This document shows positions 19,109 to 28,148 of a stretch of 64,000 nucleotides of DNA, piece by piece (within the stretch, counting starts at the first letter, position 1; each line of letters begins with the position of its first letter). Location of the stretch: positions 2,530,182 through 2,594,181 of the forward strand of contig NZ_AP027055.1 in the NCBI RefSeq assembly GCF_027924905.1, in the 5' to 3' direction. Position numbers and translations under genes: made by a program. The notes under the pieces are model-generated. The model saw nothing but the letters and a program-made list of their open reading frames with translations. It was not told where the DNA came from and made no database searches. The stretch is from Limnohabitans sp. INBF002. GTDB taxonomy: Bacteria > Pseudomonadota > Gammaproteobacteria > Burkholderiales > Burkholderiaceae_C.

Positions 19109-20299
19109 TTAGGCCGAAGGCTTCACGTGAAAGTGAATCGGCTGCTCATGCGGTGCCTCATGTGCATGTGCGTGCTCATGCGGCGCTTCGTGCTCGGCGC
19201 ACGGCATGTTGCACAAGTCGTGGCCGTTCACCGGGCAAGCACGGTTGAACGTGACCACGTGGTCCACCTCCGCGCGAATGCCAATCCACTCGCCCACTTT
19301 GTGGTCGTGATGGCTGGGCACATGGGCCATCACCGTCTCGCCTGTTTTCAAGCGCAAGGTGTACAAAAACTCTGAGCCGCGAAATGATTTGCGAATGATT
19401 TCCGCCTTCACCGGCGCATCGTCGTCATGCACGATGTCGTCGGCGCGCAGCAGCACGTCGCACTCACCTGATGCAAAGGTGCAGGGCAGCGGACACTCGG
19501 CCACATCCATCAAATCACCCATGGGCGTGTGAACCACCACTTGGTTGTTCACCTCACGCAAGGTGGCAGGCGTGAACACACCGTGACCAATGAACTCCGC
19601 CACAAAGCGGGTGGCAGGGCGGTGGTACAGCGTGTAGGCATCGTCCCACTGGTGCAAGCGGCCTTCGGACATGACGCCAATCACATCACCAATCGCAAAG
19701 GCTTCCATTTGGTCGTGCGTCACAAACAAGGCGGTGGTTTGTGCCTCTTTCAAAATGCCGCGCACTTCCAAGGCCAAACGTTCGCGCAACTCCACATCGA
19801 GGTTGGAGAACGGCTCGTCCAACAACAACAGTTGCGGCTTGGGCGCTAACGCACGGGCCAAGGCCACGCGCTGTTGCTGACCACCCGACAACTCGTGCGG
19901 GAAACGTTGTGCACTGCTGGCCAAACCAACCAAGGCCAACACCTCACGCACACGCGCCTCGCGCTCGGCACGGGGTTGTTTGTGCAAGCCAAAGCTCACG
20001 TTGTCATGCACGGTCAAATGCGGAAAGAGGGCATAGTCTTGAAACACCATGCCAATGCGTCGCGCTTCGGGTGCCACATGCACAGAGGCGCTGCTGACCA
20101 CCGATTGGGCCAAGCGAATTTCACCTGCGCTGGCACGCTCGAGGCCGGCCACCGCGCGCAACAGCGTGGTTTTGCCGCAACCCGAAGGGCCAATGAGCAC
20201 GCCCATTTCACCCGCACGCAGTCCCAAGGTGACGCGGTCCACCGAAGGGCGGGGGCGTTCTGGGTAGCTGACAGAGAGCTGGACGACATCTAAAAACAT
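19109..20299 (-). CDS. fbpC: Fe(III) ABC transporter ATP-binding protein with Cys/His-rich tail
   Basis: A 396-residue ATPase for Fe3+ import across the inner membrane with FbpB and FbpA. Walker A GPSGCGKTT is at 37-45, the signature is LSGGQQQR, and Walker B is LLLLDEPFSNLD, with the switch histidine in FVTHDQMEAF. A TOBE-like domain follows. The last about 44 residues (353-396) are unusual: three cysteines at 355, 363 and 367 and nine histidines, including two HEAPHE copies, which look like a metal-binding tail. It is divergent from fbpB across 59 bases that form a near-palindrome. Confidence 0.9.
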   Translation of the reverse strand: MFLDVVQLSVSYPERPRPSVDRVTLGLRAGEMGVLIGPSGCGKTTLLRAVAGLERASAGEIRLAQSVVSSASVHVAPEARRIGMVFQDYALFPHLTVHDNVSFGLHKQPRAEREARVREVLALVGLASSAQRFPHELSGGQQQRVALARALAPKPQLLLLDEPFSNLDVELRERLALEVRGILKEAQTTALFVTHDQMEAFAIGDVIGVMSEGRLHQWDDAYTLYHRPATRFVAEFIGHGVFTPATLREVNNQVVVHTPMGDLMDVAECPLPCTFASGECDVLLRADDIVHDDDAPVKAEIIRKSFRGSEFLYTLRLKTGETVMAHVPSHHDHKVGEWIGIRAEVDHVVTFNRACPVNGHDLCNMPCAEHEAPHEHAHAHEAPHEQPIHFHVKPSA

Positions 20300-20369
20300 A
20301 CCGCCATTGTAGAGACGGCCTTTAACGCCACACGCTGTGCGGCTACCTACAATGCCGCATGGTTTTTAG
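20290..20369. promoter_or_regulatory. near-palindromic divergent start region of fbpC and fbpB
   Basis: The 23-base arms 20290-20312 and 20347-20369 are inverted copies matching at 18 of 23 positions, separated by 34 bases. Each arm holds a TACAAT hexamer (20306-20311 on minus, 20348-20353 on plus) and then a start codon 5-6 bases later. Neither start has a ribosome site, so both mRNAs may be leaderless. No clear -35 boxes are seen. Confidence 0.5.
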
Positions 20370-21978
20370 CTCTCGCTTGTTTTTACGCTGTGTGTTGGTC
20401 GTGCTGGCCTTGCTGTTGGCACTGCCGGTGTTGACCGTGCTGTTTTCTTGGGCACAGTGGAACGCGGCGTCTGCCAGCATCTTGACCGAGATGGCCAGCA
20501 CCGTGCTGCCCGACTACGTGGGCACCTCATTGCTGTTGTGCGCCTTGGTGAGCGTAGGCGTCATCAGCATGGGCACGGTGTCGGCGGCAGCGGTGACGCT
20601 GTTTGACTTTCCAATGCGTCGCAGTTTGGAATGGGCGCTGCTCTTGCCACTGGCCATGCCCGCGTATGTGGTGGCTTATGCGTACACCGACTATTTGCAA
20701 TTCAGCGGTCCGCTGCAAACCGGCATTCGCGCGGCGTTTGGCCTAGAGGGTCGCGTGTTTCCCGAAGTGCGCAATGTGTGGGGGGCGGCGTGTGTGTTCA
20801 CCCTCGCGCTGTATCCCTATGTGTATTTGTTGGCTCGCACCGCCCTGTCTGAACGCGCCAACCATTTGATGGAAGCCGCACGTTTGCTGGGTGCACCTTT
20901 GTCGCGCCGCATCATGCGCGTGGCCTTGCCGCTGGCCCGCCCTGCGATTGCCGCTGGCACCGCATTGGCCTTGATGGAAACCTTGGCTGACTTTGGTGTG
21001 TCGAGCTACTTTGGCATTCAAACCTTCACCGCTGGCATTTACAAGGCCTGGCTGGTGATGGACAACCGCATTGCCGCTGCGCAACTGGCGACCTTGCTGC
21101 TGATTGTGGTGGTGGCTTTGTTGGCAGCCGAACAACGCGCGCAATCGCGTTTGCGTTTTTCGAGTGCACGTGCCGACCGTCACAGCAGTGAATCGCAACC
21201 GTTGAAGTTGCAGGGTTTGTCTGCTGCGTTTGTGTGGACTTTGTGCGTGTTGCCCGTGTTGTGCGGTTTTGTGTTGCCCGTGTTGTTCATGGTGCGCGCC
21301 TTGCTGCAAGGCGACGGCGTGGTGGACTTGCCTTGGGACCGTTTCATGCAATGGTCACTCACCAGTTTGTCCTTGGGTGGCATGACGGCTTTGCTGGCTG
21401 TGGGTGCTGCGTTGCTGCTGGCCGCACAAGCCCGCTTGCACCCCAACTGGCTCACGCGCCAAGCCATGGGCGTGGTGAGCTTGGGCTATGCCGTGCCAGG
21501 CGCGGTGATTGTGGTGGGCTTGCTCTTGCCCGTGGGCTGGGTGCAAGCCACATGGCCGCAATCGGGCGTGGGCTTTTGGCTGACGGCCACGGTGCTGGGT
21601 TTGGTCTGGGCTTACTTGGTGCGCTTTGTGGCCGTGGCTTTGCAATCAGTGCAAAGCGGCTACGCGCGCGTGCCTGCTTCGCTGGATGACAGCGCGCGCA
21701 TGTTGGGCACCTCTGGCTTCTCGCTGGTGCGCCGCGTGCATTGGCCTTTGCTGAAAAAACCATTGGCAGCGGCCACGCTGCTGGTGCTGGTGGACGTGAT
21801 GAAAGAGCTGCCCGCCACCTTGGTGCTGCGCCCCTTCAACACCGACACCTTGGCCGTCATGGCCTACCAATTGGCGCGAGACGAACGCTTGGGCGAAGCC
21901 GCTTTGCCCTCGTTGGCTTTGGTGCTGGTGGGCTTGTTGCCGGTCATCTTGCTCAGCCGCACCCTGCGCCGCAGCTGA
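20359..21978 (+). CDS. fbpB: Fe(III) ABC transporter permease
   Basis: A 539-residue inner-membrane permease with about twelve membrane segments arranged as two copies of the binding-protein-dependent transport domain, as in FbpB/SfuB. Each half carries an EAA-type loop that docks on the ATPase (EAARLLGAPLSRRIMRVALPLARP in the first, DDSARMLGTSGFSLVRRVHWPLLKKP in the second). With FbpC and FbpA it imports ferric iron. The ATG at 20359 follows a TACAAT hexamer by five bases. fbpA lies 111 bases downstream behind its own Fur-type box. Confidence 0.92.
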   Translation: MVFSSRLFLRCVLVVLALLLALPVLTVLFSWAQWNAASASILTEMASTVLPDYVGTSLLLCALVSVGVISMGTVSAAAVTLFDFPMRRSLEWALLLPLAMPAYVVAYAYTDYLQFSGPLQTGIRAAFGLEGRVFPEVRNVWGAACVFTLALYPYVYLLARTALSERANHLMEAARLLGAPLSRRIMRVALPLARPAIAAGTALALMETLADFGVSSYFGIQTFTAGIYKAWLVMDNRIAAAQLATLLLIVVVALLAAEQRAQSRLRFSSARADRHSSESQPLKLQGLSAAFVWTLCVLPVLCGFVLPVLFMVRALLQGDGVVDLPWDRFMQWSLTSLSLGGMTALLAVGAALLLAAQARLHPNWLTRQAMGVVSLGYAVPGAVIVVGLLLPVGWVQATWPQSGVGFWLTATVLGLVWAYLVRFVAVALQSVQSGYARVPASLDDSARMLGTSGFSLVRRVHWPLLKKPLAAATLLVLVDVMKELPATLVLRPFNTDTLAVMAYQLARDERLGEAALPSLALVLVGLLPVILLSRTLRRS

Positions 21979-22026
21979 CGCTGCGCGGCAAAACCTGCAC
22001 TTTCGGCAGGGGCATTTGATCCAAGT

Positions 22027-22049
22027 CAAATGATAATGATTCGCATTTG
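22027..22049 (+). promoter_or_regulatory. Fur-box-like operator upstream of fbpA
   Basis: A 23-base imperfect palindrome centred on 22038, with arms CAAATG and CATTTG and core ATAATGATTCG, matches at 9 of 11 paired positions. It resembles the iron-Fur consensus GATAATGATAATCATTATC. It lies 41 bases before the fbpA start, where Fe-bound Fur would block transcription. Confidence 0.75.
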
Positions 22050-22089
22050 ATGTACACTCATTCCAAGCTTTTTAACTTGGAGTCGCCAC

Positions 22090-23148
22090 ATGCGTCGCAC
22101 CCTCACCGTTTTGTCTTTGGCCGTTTCGGCCTTGTCCGCTGGCTTGTTCAGCGCTTCTGCGTTGGCCGACGAGCCCGTCATCAACCTTTACTCCGCCCGT
22201 CATTACCCCACCGACGAAGCGCTGTACAGCGACTTCACCAAAGCCACGGGCATCAAAATCAACCGCGTGGATTCGGACGACGCCGGCATCATTGCCCGCC
22301 TCAAGGCTGAAGGCACCGCATCGCCCGCTGATGTGATCTTGCTGGTGGACGCTGCGCGTTTGTGGAAAGGCGAAGTCGATGGCATGTTCTTGCCCGTCAA
22401 GTCCAAAACTTTGGAAACTGCGGTGCCCTCACAACTGCGCTCTAAGCCCACCGATGACGGCGGCACTGCATGGTTTGGTTTGTCCACCCGCGCTCGCGTG
22501 GTGGTGTACGACAAGCTCAAGGTCAAACGTGACGACGTGGACACCTACGAAGAGCTGGCCGACCCCAAAAACAAAGGCAAGCTGTGCATCCGCTCTGGCT
22601 CGCATCCGTACAACCTGAGCTTGTTTGGCGCCATGACCGAACACCTCGGCCCCGCAGCGACTGAGACGTGGCTCAAAGGCATGGTCGACAACATGGCACG
22701 CGCCCCCAAAGGCGGCGACACCGACCAAATCAAAGCGGTGGCCAGCGGCGAGTGCGGCATTGCGGTGACCAACACCTATTACTTGGCGCGCTTGATGCGC
22801 TCAACCAACCCCGCCGACAAAGCGGTGGCCGAGCGCGTGGGCGTGGTGTTTCCCAACCAACAAAGCTGGGGCACGCACGTGAACGTTGCGGGCGGTGCCG
22901 TGGCGCGTTACTCCAAGAACCAAGCGAACGCCGTGAAGTTTTTGGAATACCTCGTCAGCCCCGAAGCCCAAAACCACTTTGCCAACGGCAACAACGAGTG
23001 GCCCGTGGTCAAAGGCTTGAAGCTGGACAACGCCGCACTCAAAGCCATGACCGGCGGCAACTTCAAAAGCGAGCTGGTGCCTATCAGCGCTGTCGGCATG
23101 AACCAAATCAAGGTGCAACAAATGTTGGACCGCGTAGGTTTCAAGTAA
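22090..23148 (+). CDS. fbpA: Fe(III) ABC transporter periplasmic binding protein
   Basis: A 352-residue transferrin-like binding protein. A signal peptide of about 26 residues ends SASALA/DEP. The mature part begins VINLYSARHYPTDEALYSDF, the standard FbpA/FutA start, and contains GECGIAVTNTYYLARL with the tandem tyrosine that coordinates Fe3+. It captures ferric ions in the periplasm for FbpB-FbpC. It is preceded by a Fur-type box, so it is probably iron-repressed and transcribed apart from fbpB as well. A structured stretch follows before the siderophore receptor gene. Confidence 0.94.
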   Translation: MRRTLTVLSLAVSALSAGLFSASALADEPVINLYSARHYPTDEALYSDFTKATGIKINRVDSDDAGIIARLKAEGTASPADVILLVDAARLWKGEVDGMFLPVKSKTLETAVPSQLRSKPTDDGGTAWFGLSTRARVVVYDKLKVKRDDVDTYEELADPKNKGKLCIRSGSHPYNLSLFGAMTEHLGPAATETWLKGMVDNMARAPKGGDTDQIKAVASGECGIAVTNTYYLARLMRSTNPADKAVAERVGVVFPNQQSWGTHVNVAGGAVARYSKNQANAVKFLEYLVSPEAQNHFANGNNEWPVVKGLKLDNAALKAMTGGNFKSELVPISAVGMNQIKVQQMLDRVGFK

Positions 23149-23337
23149 ACACCTGCCTCACACACCGCGCACCCGGCGCGGTGCCCAGCACTTAGGCGCA
23201 AAACATAGAAATTTTTGCGCCGTAACTTTTCGGCCAGCCAACAAACCCCGCGTTTGTCGCCCTCCGTGCAGGGGCGTGTAGCCAGCCTCTGATCACAACT
23301 GCCGACTTGGTTCGGCGACTACTTTCGGAGCTTCTCC
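23149..23337 (+). other. structured intergenic leader before the siderophore receptor
   Basis: This 189-base stretch holds five successive stem-loops on the plus strand: 23163-23170/23176-23183 (8 bp), 23195-23203/23213-23221 (9 bp), 23241-23246/23252-23257 (6 bp), 23258-23262/23272-23276 (5 bp) and 23301-23305/23312-23316 (5 bp), then a GGAG ribosome site at 23327-23330. The first could end the fbpA mRNA, though no T run follows. The rest may be a regulated 5' leader. I recognise no known riboswitch. Confidence 0.4.
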
Positions 23338-25620
23338 ATGGCGACCACCCGTTCGCGGCTCAACCGACGCCGCTTGTCTTTACCTGCGCCTCGCAACTCA
23401 TGTGTGCAAGTTGCGCGGCCCTCCAAACTGTTGCCCTTGGGCGCCATGTTGTTGGCGGCCAGTTTTGCAAGCGCAGTGCGCGCGCAAACTGAAAACACAC
23501 TCAGCACCGTCACCGTGCGCGAGAAAGCAGAAGTGGCAGAAGGCAAAGACAGCCTGCGCGCCACCGAAACCCGCATTGGCAAAGGCCAACAAAAGCTGCG
23601 CGACATTCCGCAATCCATCACCGTGGTGACCGAGCGCATGATGGATGACCGCAACTTAGACACCGTCAAAGACGCGCTCAAGCAAACTGCGGGCATCACC
23701 TTTCAAGCCGCCGAGGGCGGAGAAGAAGACATTCGCTTGCGTGGGTTTGCACTTTCCACAACAGGCGATATTTTTGTAGACGGCATTCGCGACCCCGCGT
23801 TTTACGACCGCGACACCTTCAACCTTGACCGCGTAGAACTCCTGCGCGGCTCAGCCTCCATGTTGTTTGGCCGCGGCTCCACAGGCGGCGCTGTCAACAT
23901 GGTCAACAAAGTGCCGCGCTTGATGGACGAAAACCAAATCGACGTGACCGTGGGCAGCCACAACCACCGCCGCGTGGTGGGCGACTTCAACCAACAAACC
24001 GGCGAGAGCTCGGCCTTGCGCGTGAGCGCCATGAAGACCACGGCCGACAACAACGGCGCGGGCAGCAGCATCGACAAACAAGGCATCGCTGGCAGCTACC
24101 GCTGGGGCATTGGCGAGCGCGACGAGTTCACCGCCAGCCTGTACCGCTTAGAAAACAACAACGGCATCAATTACGGCATGCCGTGGATCAAACCGACCAG
24201 CACCAGCCCTGCCAGCGCCACCACCTTGTTGCCCGTGAGCCCCACGAGCAATTACGGAATGGCCAGCGACTACAACGATGGCACGGCCACTTACGCCACG
24301 CTCGCGCACACGCACCGCTTTGACGGCGACACCGAACTCACCACCCGCCTGCGCCGTGGTGCTTACACACGCGACCAGCGCGCCAGCACCATTCGCCTGA
24401 CCACGGGCGAAAACTTGTCGAACTTTGGCCCCAGCACGGTGCTCACGCGCGGCACGCAAAACAAAATTCAAGACTTGGACTCGGTGTATCTGCAAAGCGA
24501 CTTGAGTGCAAAGTTTGACGCGCTGGGCATGAAGCACGAATTACTCAGCGGTATTGATGTGGCCCGCGAACAAAAGACCGTGTATGCCGCACGCACCGCC
24601 GCACAAGGCTTGGGGGGTGTCGACCTCGTCAAACCCAACACCACGGTGGGCACGCCGGACGACGGCGCTTGGGTGAATGAAGGTTCGCGTGCCTTGCGCG
24701 TGAACAACCAATACACATCCACAGCTTGGGGCGTGTACGCGCAAGACTTGGTGCAAGTTGCCCCTCACTGGAAACTCTTGGGCGGCTTGCGCTATGACAA
24801 CCTCAACGGCAACTACGACAGTTTTGCGGCGCCTGCCAACGGTGCCAATGCCACGAACGGTATGAAGTCGAATTACCAAATGAACGTGGGCGAATGGAGC
24901 AAGCGCGTGGGTGCTTTGTTCCAACCCAACGAACGCGAGTCGTACCACTTCTCTGCGGCCACCTCGTTCAACACCTCGGGCGATGCCTACTCCTTGGGTG
25001 CCAACAACGCCGATGTGCCGCCCGAGCAAAGCATCAACTTAGAGCTGGGCGCCAAGATTGATTCGGCCGATAAAAACTTCACCACGCGCTACGCGCTGTT
25101 TCGCTCCACCAAACTCCACGAGCGCAACACCGACCCCTTGGTCGACGTGGCCGTGTTGTCGGGCAAGCGCCACGCCACGGGCTTAGAGCTTGACTTCACG
25201 GGGCGCATCACGCCGCGCTGGGAAGCTTATGGCTCGTTCATGTGGATTCCAGATGCACGCATTGACGAAGCCTACAAGTCGCCCACCGGCAGCGACAACG
25301 AACGCACCGGCGCACGCCCCTCGCTCACACCGCGCATCAGCGCCACGCTGTGGAACACCTACCAAATCAACGGCCAATGGCGTGTGGGCGCAGGCCTGAA
25401 TCACCGTGGTGCGCAAACGCCCAACCGCAACCCCGGCTGGGAAGCACCGGCCTTCACCACCGCCGACGTGATGGCCGAATACCGCGTCAGCGAACAGCTC
25501 ACCTTCAAAGGCAATGTGAGCAACCTCACCAACAAGCTCTACGCCGACCAGCTCTACAGCGGCCACTACGTGCCGGGTGCGGGGCGCTTGGTGCAGGTGA
25601 CGGGCTCTTACAAGTTTTAA
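23338..25620 (+). CDS. TonB-dependent siderophore receptor (Fiu/catecholate type)
   Basis: A 760-residue outer-membrane receptor. An unusually long basic leader (about 40 residues, with [18 protein letters not shown] as the hydrophobic core) precedes a TonB-box-like segment near [13 protein letters not shown]. The plug domain follows ([27 protein letters not shown], then [14 protein letters not shown]), then the 22-strand barrel ending in the aromatic residue of SYKF. The linked PiuC-type dioxygenase suggests a Fiu/PiuA-like catecholate or monomeric-siderophore receptor. It heads a run of six plus-strand genes that also supplies the TonB-ExbB-ExbD motor. Confidence 0.92.
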   Translation: MATTRSRLNRRRLSLPAPRNSCVQVARPSKLLPLGAMLLAASFASAVRAQTENTLSTVTVREKAEVAEGKDSLRATETRIGKGQQKLRDIPQSITVVTERMMDDRNLDTVKDALKQTAGITFQAAEGGEEDIRLRGFALSTTGDIFVDGIRDPAFYDRDTFNLDRVELLRGSASMLFGRGSTGGAVNMVNKVPRLMDENQIDVTVGSHNHRRVVGDFNQQTGESSALRVSAMKTTADNNGAGSSIDKQGIAGSYRWGIGERDEFTASLYRLENNNGINYGMPWIKPTSTSPASATTLLPVSPTSNYGMASDYNDGTATYATLAHTHRFDGDTELTTRLRRGAYTRDQRASTIRLTTGENLSNFGPSTVLTRGTQNKIQDLDSVYLQSDLSAKFDALGMKHELLSGIDVAREQKTVYAARTAAQGLGGVDLVKPNTTVGTPDDGAWVNEGSRALRVNNQYTSTAWGVYAQDLVQVAPHWKLLGGLRYDNLNGNYDSFAAPANGANATNGMKSNYQMNVGEWSKRVGALFQPNERESYHFSAATSFNTSGDAYSLGANNADVPPEQSINLELGAKIDSADKNFTTRYALFRSTKLHERNTDPLVDVAVLSGKRHATGLELDFTGRITPRWEAYGSFMWIPDARIDEAYKSPTGSDNERTGARPSLTPRISATLWNTYQINGQWRVGAGLNHRGAQTPNRNPGWEAPAFTTADVMAEYRVSEQLTFKGNVSNLTNKLYADQLYSGHYVPGAGRLVQVTGSYKF

Positions 25621-25631
25621 CAGGAGACACC

Positions 25632-25682
25632 ATGACACCGCTTTCAACACGCCCCATGTCGTCGGGTCGACCATGCTGCTGA
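25632..25682 (+). CDS. possible 16-residue leader ORF overlapping the piuC start
   Basis: An AGGAGA ribosome site (25622-25627) directly precedes an ATG at 25632 that opens a 16-codon frame ([16 protein letters not shown]) in a different phase from piuC. Its stop at 25680-25682 lies inside the third and fourth piuC codons, 8-10 bases after the piuC ATG at 25673. piuC itself lacks a good ribosome site, so its translation may depend on ribosomes ending this mini-ORF. Expression is unproven. Confidence 0.4.
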   Translation: MTPLSTRPMSSGRPCC

Positions 25683-26353
25683 CCCTGCCCAATTTGTTGT
25701 CCGCCGAAGAATTGAGCCAAACCCGCGCTTGGCTCAAAGACGCACCTTGGGAGCCAGGCCTTGGCACGGCGGGTCGGCAAGCAGCGATGGTCAAACACAA
25801 CGAGCAATTGCCGCAAAGCTGCGACGCCGCGGTGAACATTCGCGAGATGGTGCTCAAGGCGCTCAACGCCAATCCCACCTTCTTCTCGGCCACGCTGCCC
25901 AAGAAAATTTACACACCGCGCATCAACCGCTATGCAGGTGACAGCAATTACTTTGGCAACCACATCGACGGCGCCATCCGTATGTTGAGCCACGAAAAAC
26001 GCGTGCGCACCGACATTTCGTGCACCGTGTTTTTGAGCGAGCCCGACAGCTACGACGGCGGCGAGCTGACCATTGCCGACACCTACGGCGAGCAAAGCAT
26101 CAAGCTGCCTGCGGGCAGCATCGTCATCTACCCCGGCACCAGCTTGCACCAAGTCAAACCCGTCACACGTGGCGAGCGGTTGGCTTGCTTTTTTTGGATT
26201 GAAAGTTTGGTGCGCAGCGACGAGCAACGCCGCCTGCTGTACGAGCTCGACATGAGCCTGCTGAGCTTGCGCAACCAATACGGCGAAATTCCAGAAGCGG
26301 TCACGCAAACCGGCGTGTATCACAACCTCTTGCGCATGTGGGCGGACACCTGA
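25673..26353 (+). CDS. piuC: Fe(II)/2-oxoglutarate-dependent dioxygenase (PiuC/YbiX type)
   Basis: A 226-residue PKHD-type hydroxylase. The iron-binding facial triad is visible as His97 and Asp99 (GNHIDGAI) and His159 ([11 protein letters not shown]), with Arg169 placed to bind 2-oxoglutarate. Homologues PiuC and YbiX sit beside Fiu/PiuA-type receptors and are iron-regulated; a role in siderophore handling is suspected, but the substrate is not known. The start [10 protein letters not shown] matches the family. It follows the receptor by 52 bases, overlaps a mini-ORF, and its stop overlaps the tonB start by one base. Confidence 0.88.
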   Translation: MLLTLPNLLSAEELSQTRAWLKDAPWEPGLGTAGRQAAMVKHNEQLPQSCDAAVNIREMVLKALNANPTFFSATLPKKIYTPRINRYAGDSNYFGNHIDGAIRMLSHEKRVRTDISCTVFLSEPDSYDGGELTIADTYGEQSIKLPAGSIVIYPGTSLHQVKPVTRGERLACFFWIESLVRSDEQRRLLYELDMSLLSLRNQYGEIPEAVTQTGVYHNLLRMWADT

Positions 26354-27012
26354 TGCTGCAATTCACTTACGCGCCATCACACGCAGAGCGGCAACGCACA
26401 GCCCCCACCGTGGTGCTGTGCGTGGTGGCGTTGCATGTGTTGGCCATGGGCACTTTGCTGTTATCGCCAAGCACCACCGTCATCGACAACCAACACAGCA
26501 TCGCCATGGAAATGGTGCTGGCCCCGGTCAGCAACACACCCGCGAAAGCACAGGCGGCACTCACGCCCACAGCCGCACCGACGACACCCAACACGCCTGC
26601 TGTTGCCGCACCTTCGCTTTCATCTGCGCTGGCCACACGTAACGCAGATGCATTGGCTTCATCCTCCGCGACGAACGCAGCACCTGCGACGACGCCAACA
26701 CAAACCGGCAAATCACAAGGCGCACCCGCCTTCAGCCTACCCAGCAGCGAAGCGCATGGCTTGAACAACCCCAAGCCCGCGTACCCACGCGTCAGCCGTC
26801 GCTTGAACGAACAAGGGCAAGTGGTGATTCGTGTGTTCGTGACGACCGATGGCGCAGCACAACAAGGCGAGGTCAAAACCAGCAGTGGTTACGACCGCCT
26901 CGACCAAGAGGCCTTGCGCACGGTAATGCGCTGGCGGTTTGTGCCGGGCCAACGTTTTGGCACACCCGAGGCCATGTGGTTCAACGTCCCCGTTAATTTT
27001 GTTTTGGAATAA
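26353..27012 (+). CDS. tonB: energy transducer TonB
   Basis: A 219-residue protein with one N-terminal membrane segment (about residues 18-38, VVLCVVALHVLAMGTLLL), an Ala/Thr/Pro-rich periplasmic spacer (about 50-130) and the globular C-terminal domain (PKPAYPRVSRRLNEQGQVVIRV...SSGYDRLDQEALRTVMRWRFVPG). The spacer has fewer Pro-Glu/Pro-Lys repeats than E. coli TonB. It transmits proton-motive energy to outer-membrane receptors such as the one upstream. Its start overlaps the piuC stop, and exbB follows after 15 bases. Confidence 0.92.
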   Translation: MLQFTYAPSHAERQRTAPTVVLCVVALHVLAMGTLLLSPSTTVIDNQHSIAMEMVLAPVSNTPAKAQAALTPTAAPTTPNTPAVAAPSLSSALATRNADALASSSATNAAPATTPTQTGKSQGAPAFSLPSSEAHGLNNPKPAYPRVSRRLNEQGQVVIRVFVTTDGAAQQGEVKTSSGYDRLDQEALRTVMRWRFVPGQRFGTPEAMWFNVPVNFVLE

Positions 27013-27027
27013 CTTTTGGAAACTGTC

Positions 27028-27738
27028 ATGGAAAACCAAGCCGGCATTTTGAATTTTTGGCAACAAGGTGACGTCATCACCCACATCGTGGCGCTGCTGT
27101 TGATTGGCATGTCTGTGTTGTCGTGGGTCGTCATCGTCATGAAGGCGCTCGACATCGTGCGCTTGAAACGCATGGCGCAACACGTGGAATCGTTTTGGCA
27201 CAGCAGCAACTTAAACGAAGGCTTGTCTGCACTCGATGCCAGAACACCGCATGTCACCCACGCCAACCCGTTTTACAGCTTGGCCAAACAAGGCCACGAA
27301 GCCTCGGCCCACCACCGCGCCACGCAAGAACAACTGCACGACAGCTTGGACGTGAGCGATTGGGTCACACGCAGCTTGCGCAACGCGATTGACGACTCCA
27401 CCGCCCGCTTGCAAGCAGGCTTGGCCGTGTTGGCCTCGATTGGTTCGACCGCACCGTTCGTGGGTTTGTTCGGCACGGTGTGGGGCATTTATCACGCGCT
27501 CATCGGCATTGGCGCCTCAGGCCAAGTGGGCATGGACCGCGTGGCCGGCCCGATTGGCGAAGCCCTCATCATGACCGCGCTGGGCTTGGTGGTGGCCGTG
27601 CCTGCGGTGCTGGGCTACAACGCCTTGGTGCGTGGCAACAAATTCATCTTGGGCCAACTCAATCGCTTCGCACACGACTTGCACGCCTTTTTGGTCACAG
27701 GCGCTCGTGTGGGCCAGCGCAACAACGCGGGAGTTTGA
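27028..27738 (+). CDS. exbB: ExbB/TolQ/MotA proton channel protein
   Basis: A 236-residue inner-membrane protein with three membrane segments (about 17-38, 130-152 and 175-197). The second carries LAVLASIGSTAPFVGLFGTVWGIYHAL and the third GEALIMTALGLVVAVPAVLGYNALVR, both classical MotA/TolQ/ExbB signatures lining the proton path. It is the pentameric motor partner of ExbD and TonB. ATG 27028 has a GGA ribosome site; an in-frame TTG at 27016 is possible but less likely. exbD begins two bases after the stop. Confidence 0.93.
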   Translation: MENQAGILNFWQQGDVITHIVALLLIGMSVLSWVVIVMKALDIVRLKRMAQHVESFWHSSNLNEGLSALDARTPHVTHANPFYSLAKQGHEASAHHRATQEQLHDSLDVSDWVTRSLRNAIDDSTARLQAGLAVLASIGSTAPFVGLFGTVWGIYHALIGIGASGQVGMDRVAGPIGEALIMTALGLVVAVPAVLGYNALVRGNKFILGQLNRFAHDLHAFLVTGARVGQRNNAGV

Positions 27739-27740
27739 GC

Positions 27741-28148
27741 ATGTCGTTCTTACCCGCCCAAGACGATGACGAGGTGATGACCGAAATCAACATGACACCG
27801 TTGATTGACGTGATGCTTGTGTTGTTGATCGTGTTCATCTTGGCCGTGCCCGCCATTCACAGCGCCATTCCCTTGGTGCTGCCGCGTGCCAGCAGTGCGG
27901 CGCCACAGCAACCCGCCGAACCCGTGCGCCTCGACATCGACGCGCAAGGCCACATCTATTGGAACGGCAAAGCCGTCGAAGACGACGCGCTCAAAGCCCA
28001 AGCCCAACAAGCCGCCACGCTGGACCCACAACCCGTGGTGCGCCTGAGCGGCGACCGTGCCGTGCCCTATGAGCGCGTGCTGCAAACACTCAGCACCTTG
28101 CAAAGCACAGGCTTGGCCAAGGTCAATTTCATCGCCCAAAAGCCTTGA
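27741..28148 (+). CDS. exbD: ExbD/TolR biopolymer transport protein
   Basis: A 135-residue protein: a short cytoplasmic tail, one membrane segment (about 21-42) beginning INMTPLIDVMLVLLIVF, with the proton-carrying aspartate in LIDVML, and a periplasmic domain ending with a conserved strand-helix unit (DRAVPYERVLQTLSTLQSTGLAKVNF). It works with ExbB and TonB to energise siderophore uptake. It lies two bases after exbB, and its stop overlaps the presumed TTG start of hemP. Confidence 0.94.
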   Translation: MSFLPAQDDDEVMTEINMTPLIDVMLVLLIVFILAVPAIHSAIPLVLPRASSAAPQQPAEPVRLDIDAQGHIYWNGKAVEDDALKAQAQQAATLDPQPVVRLSGDRAVPYERVLQTLSTLQSTGLAKVNFIAQKP

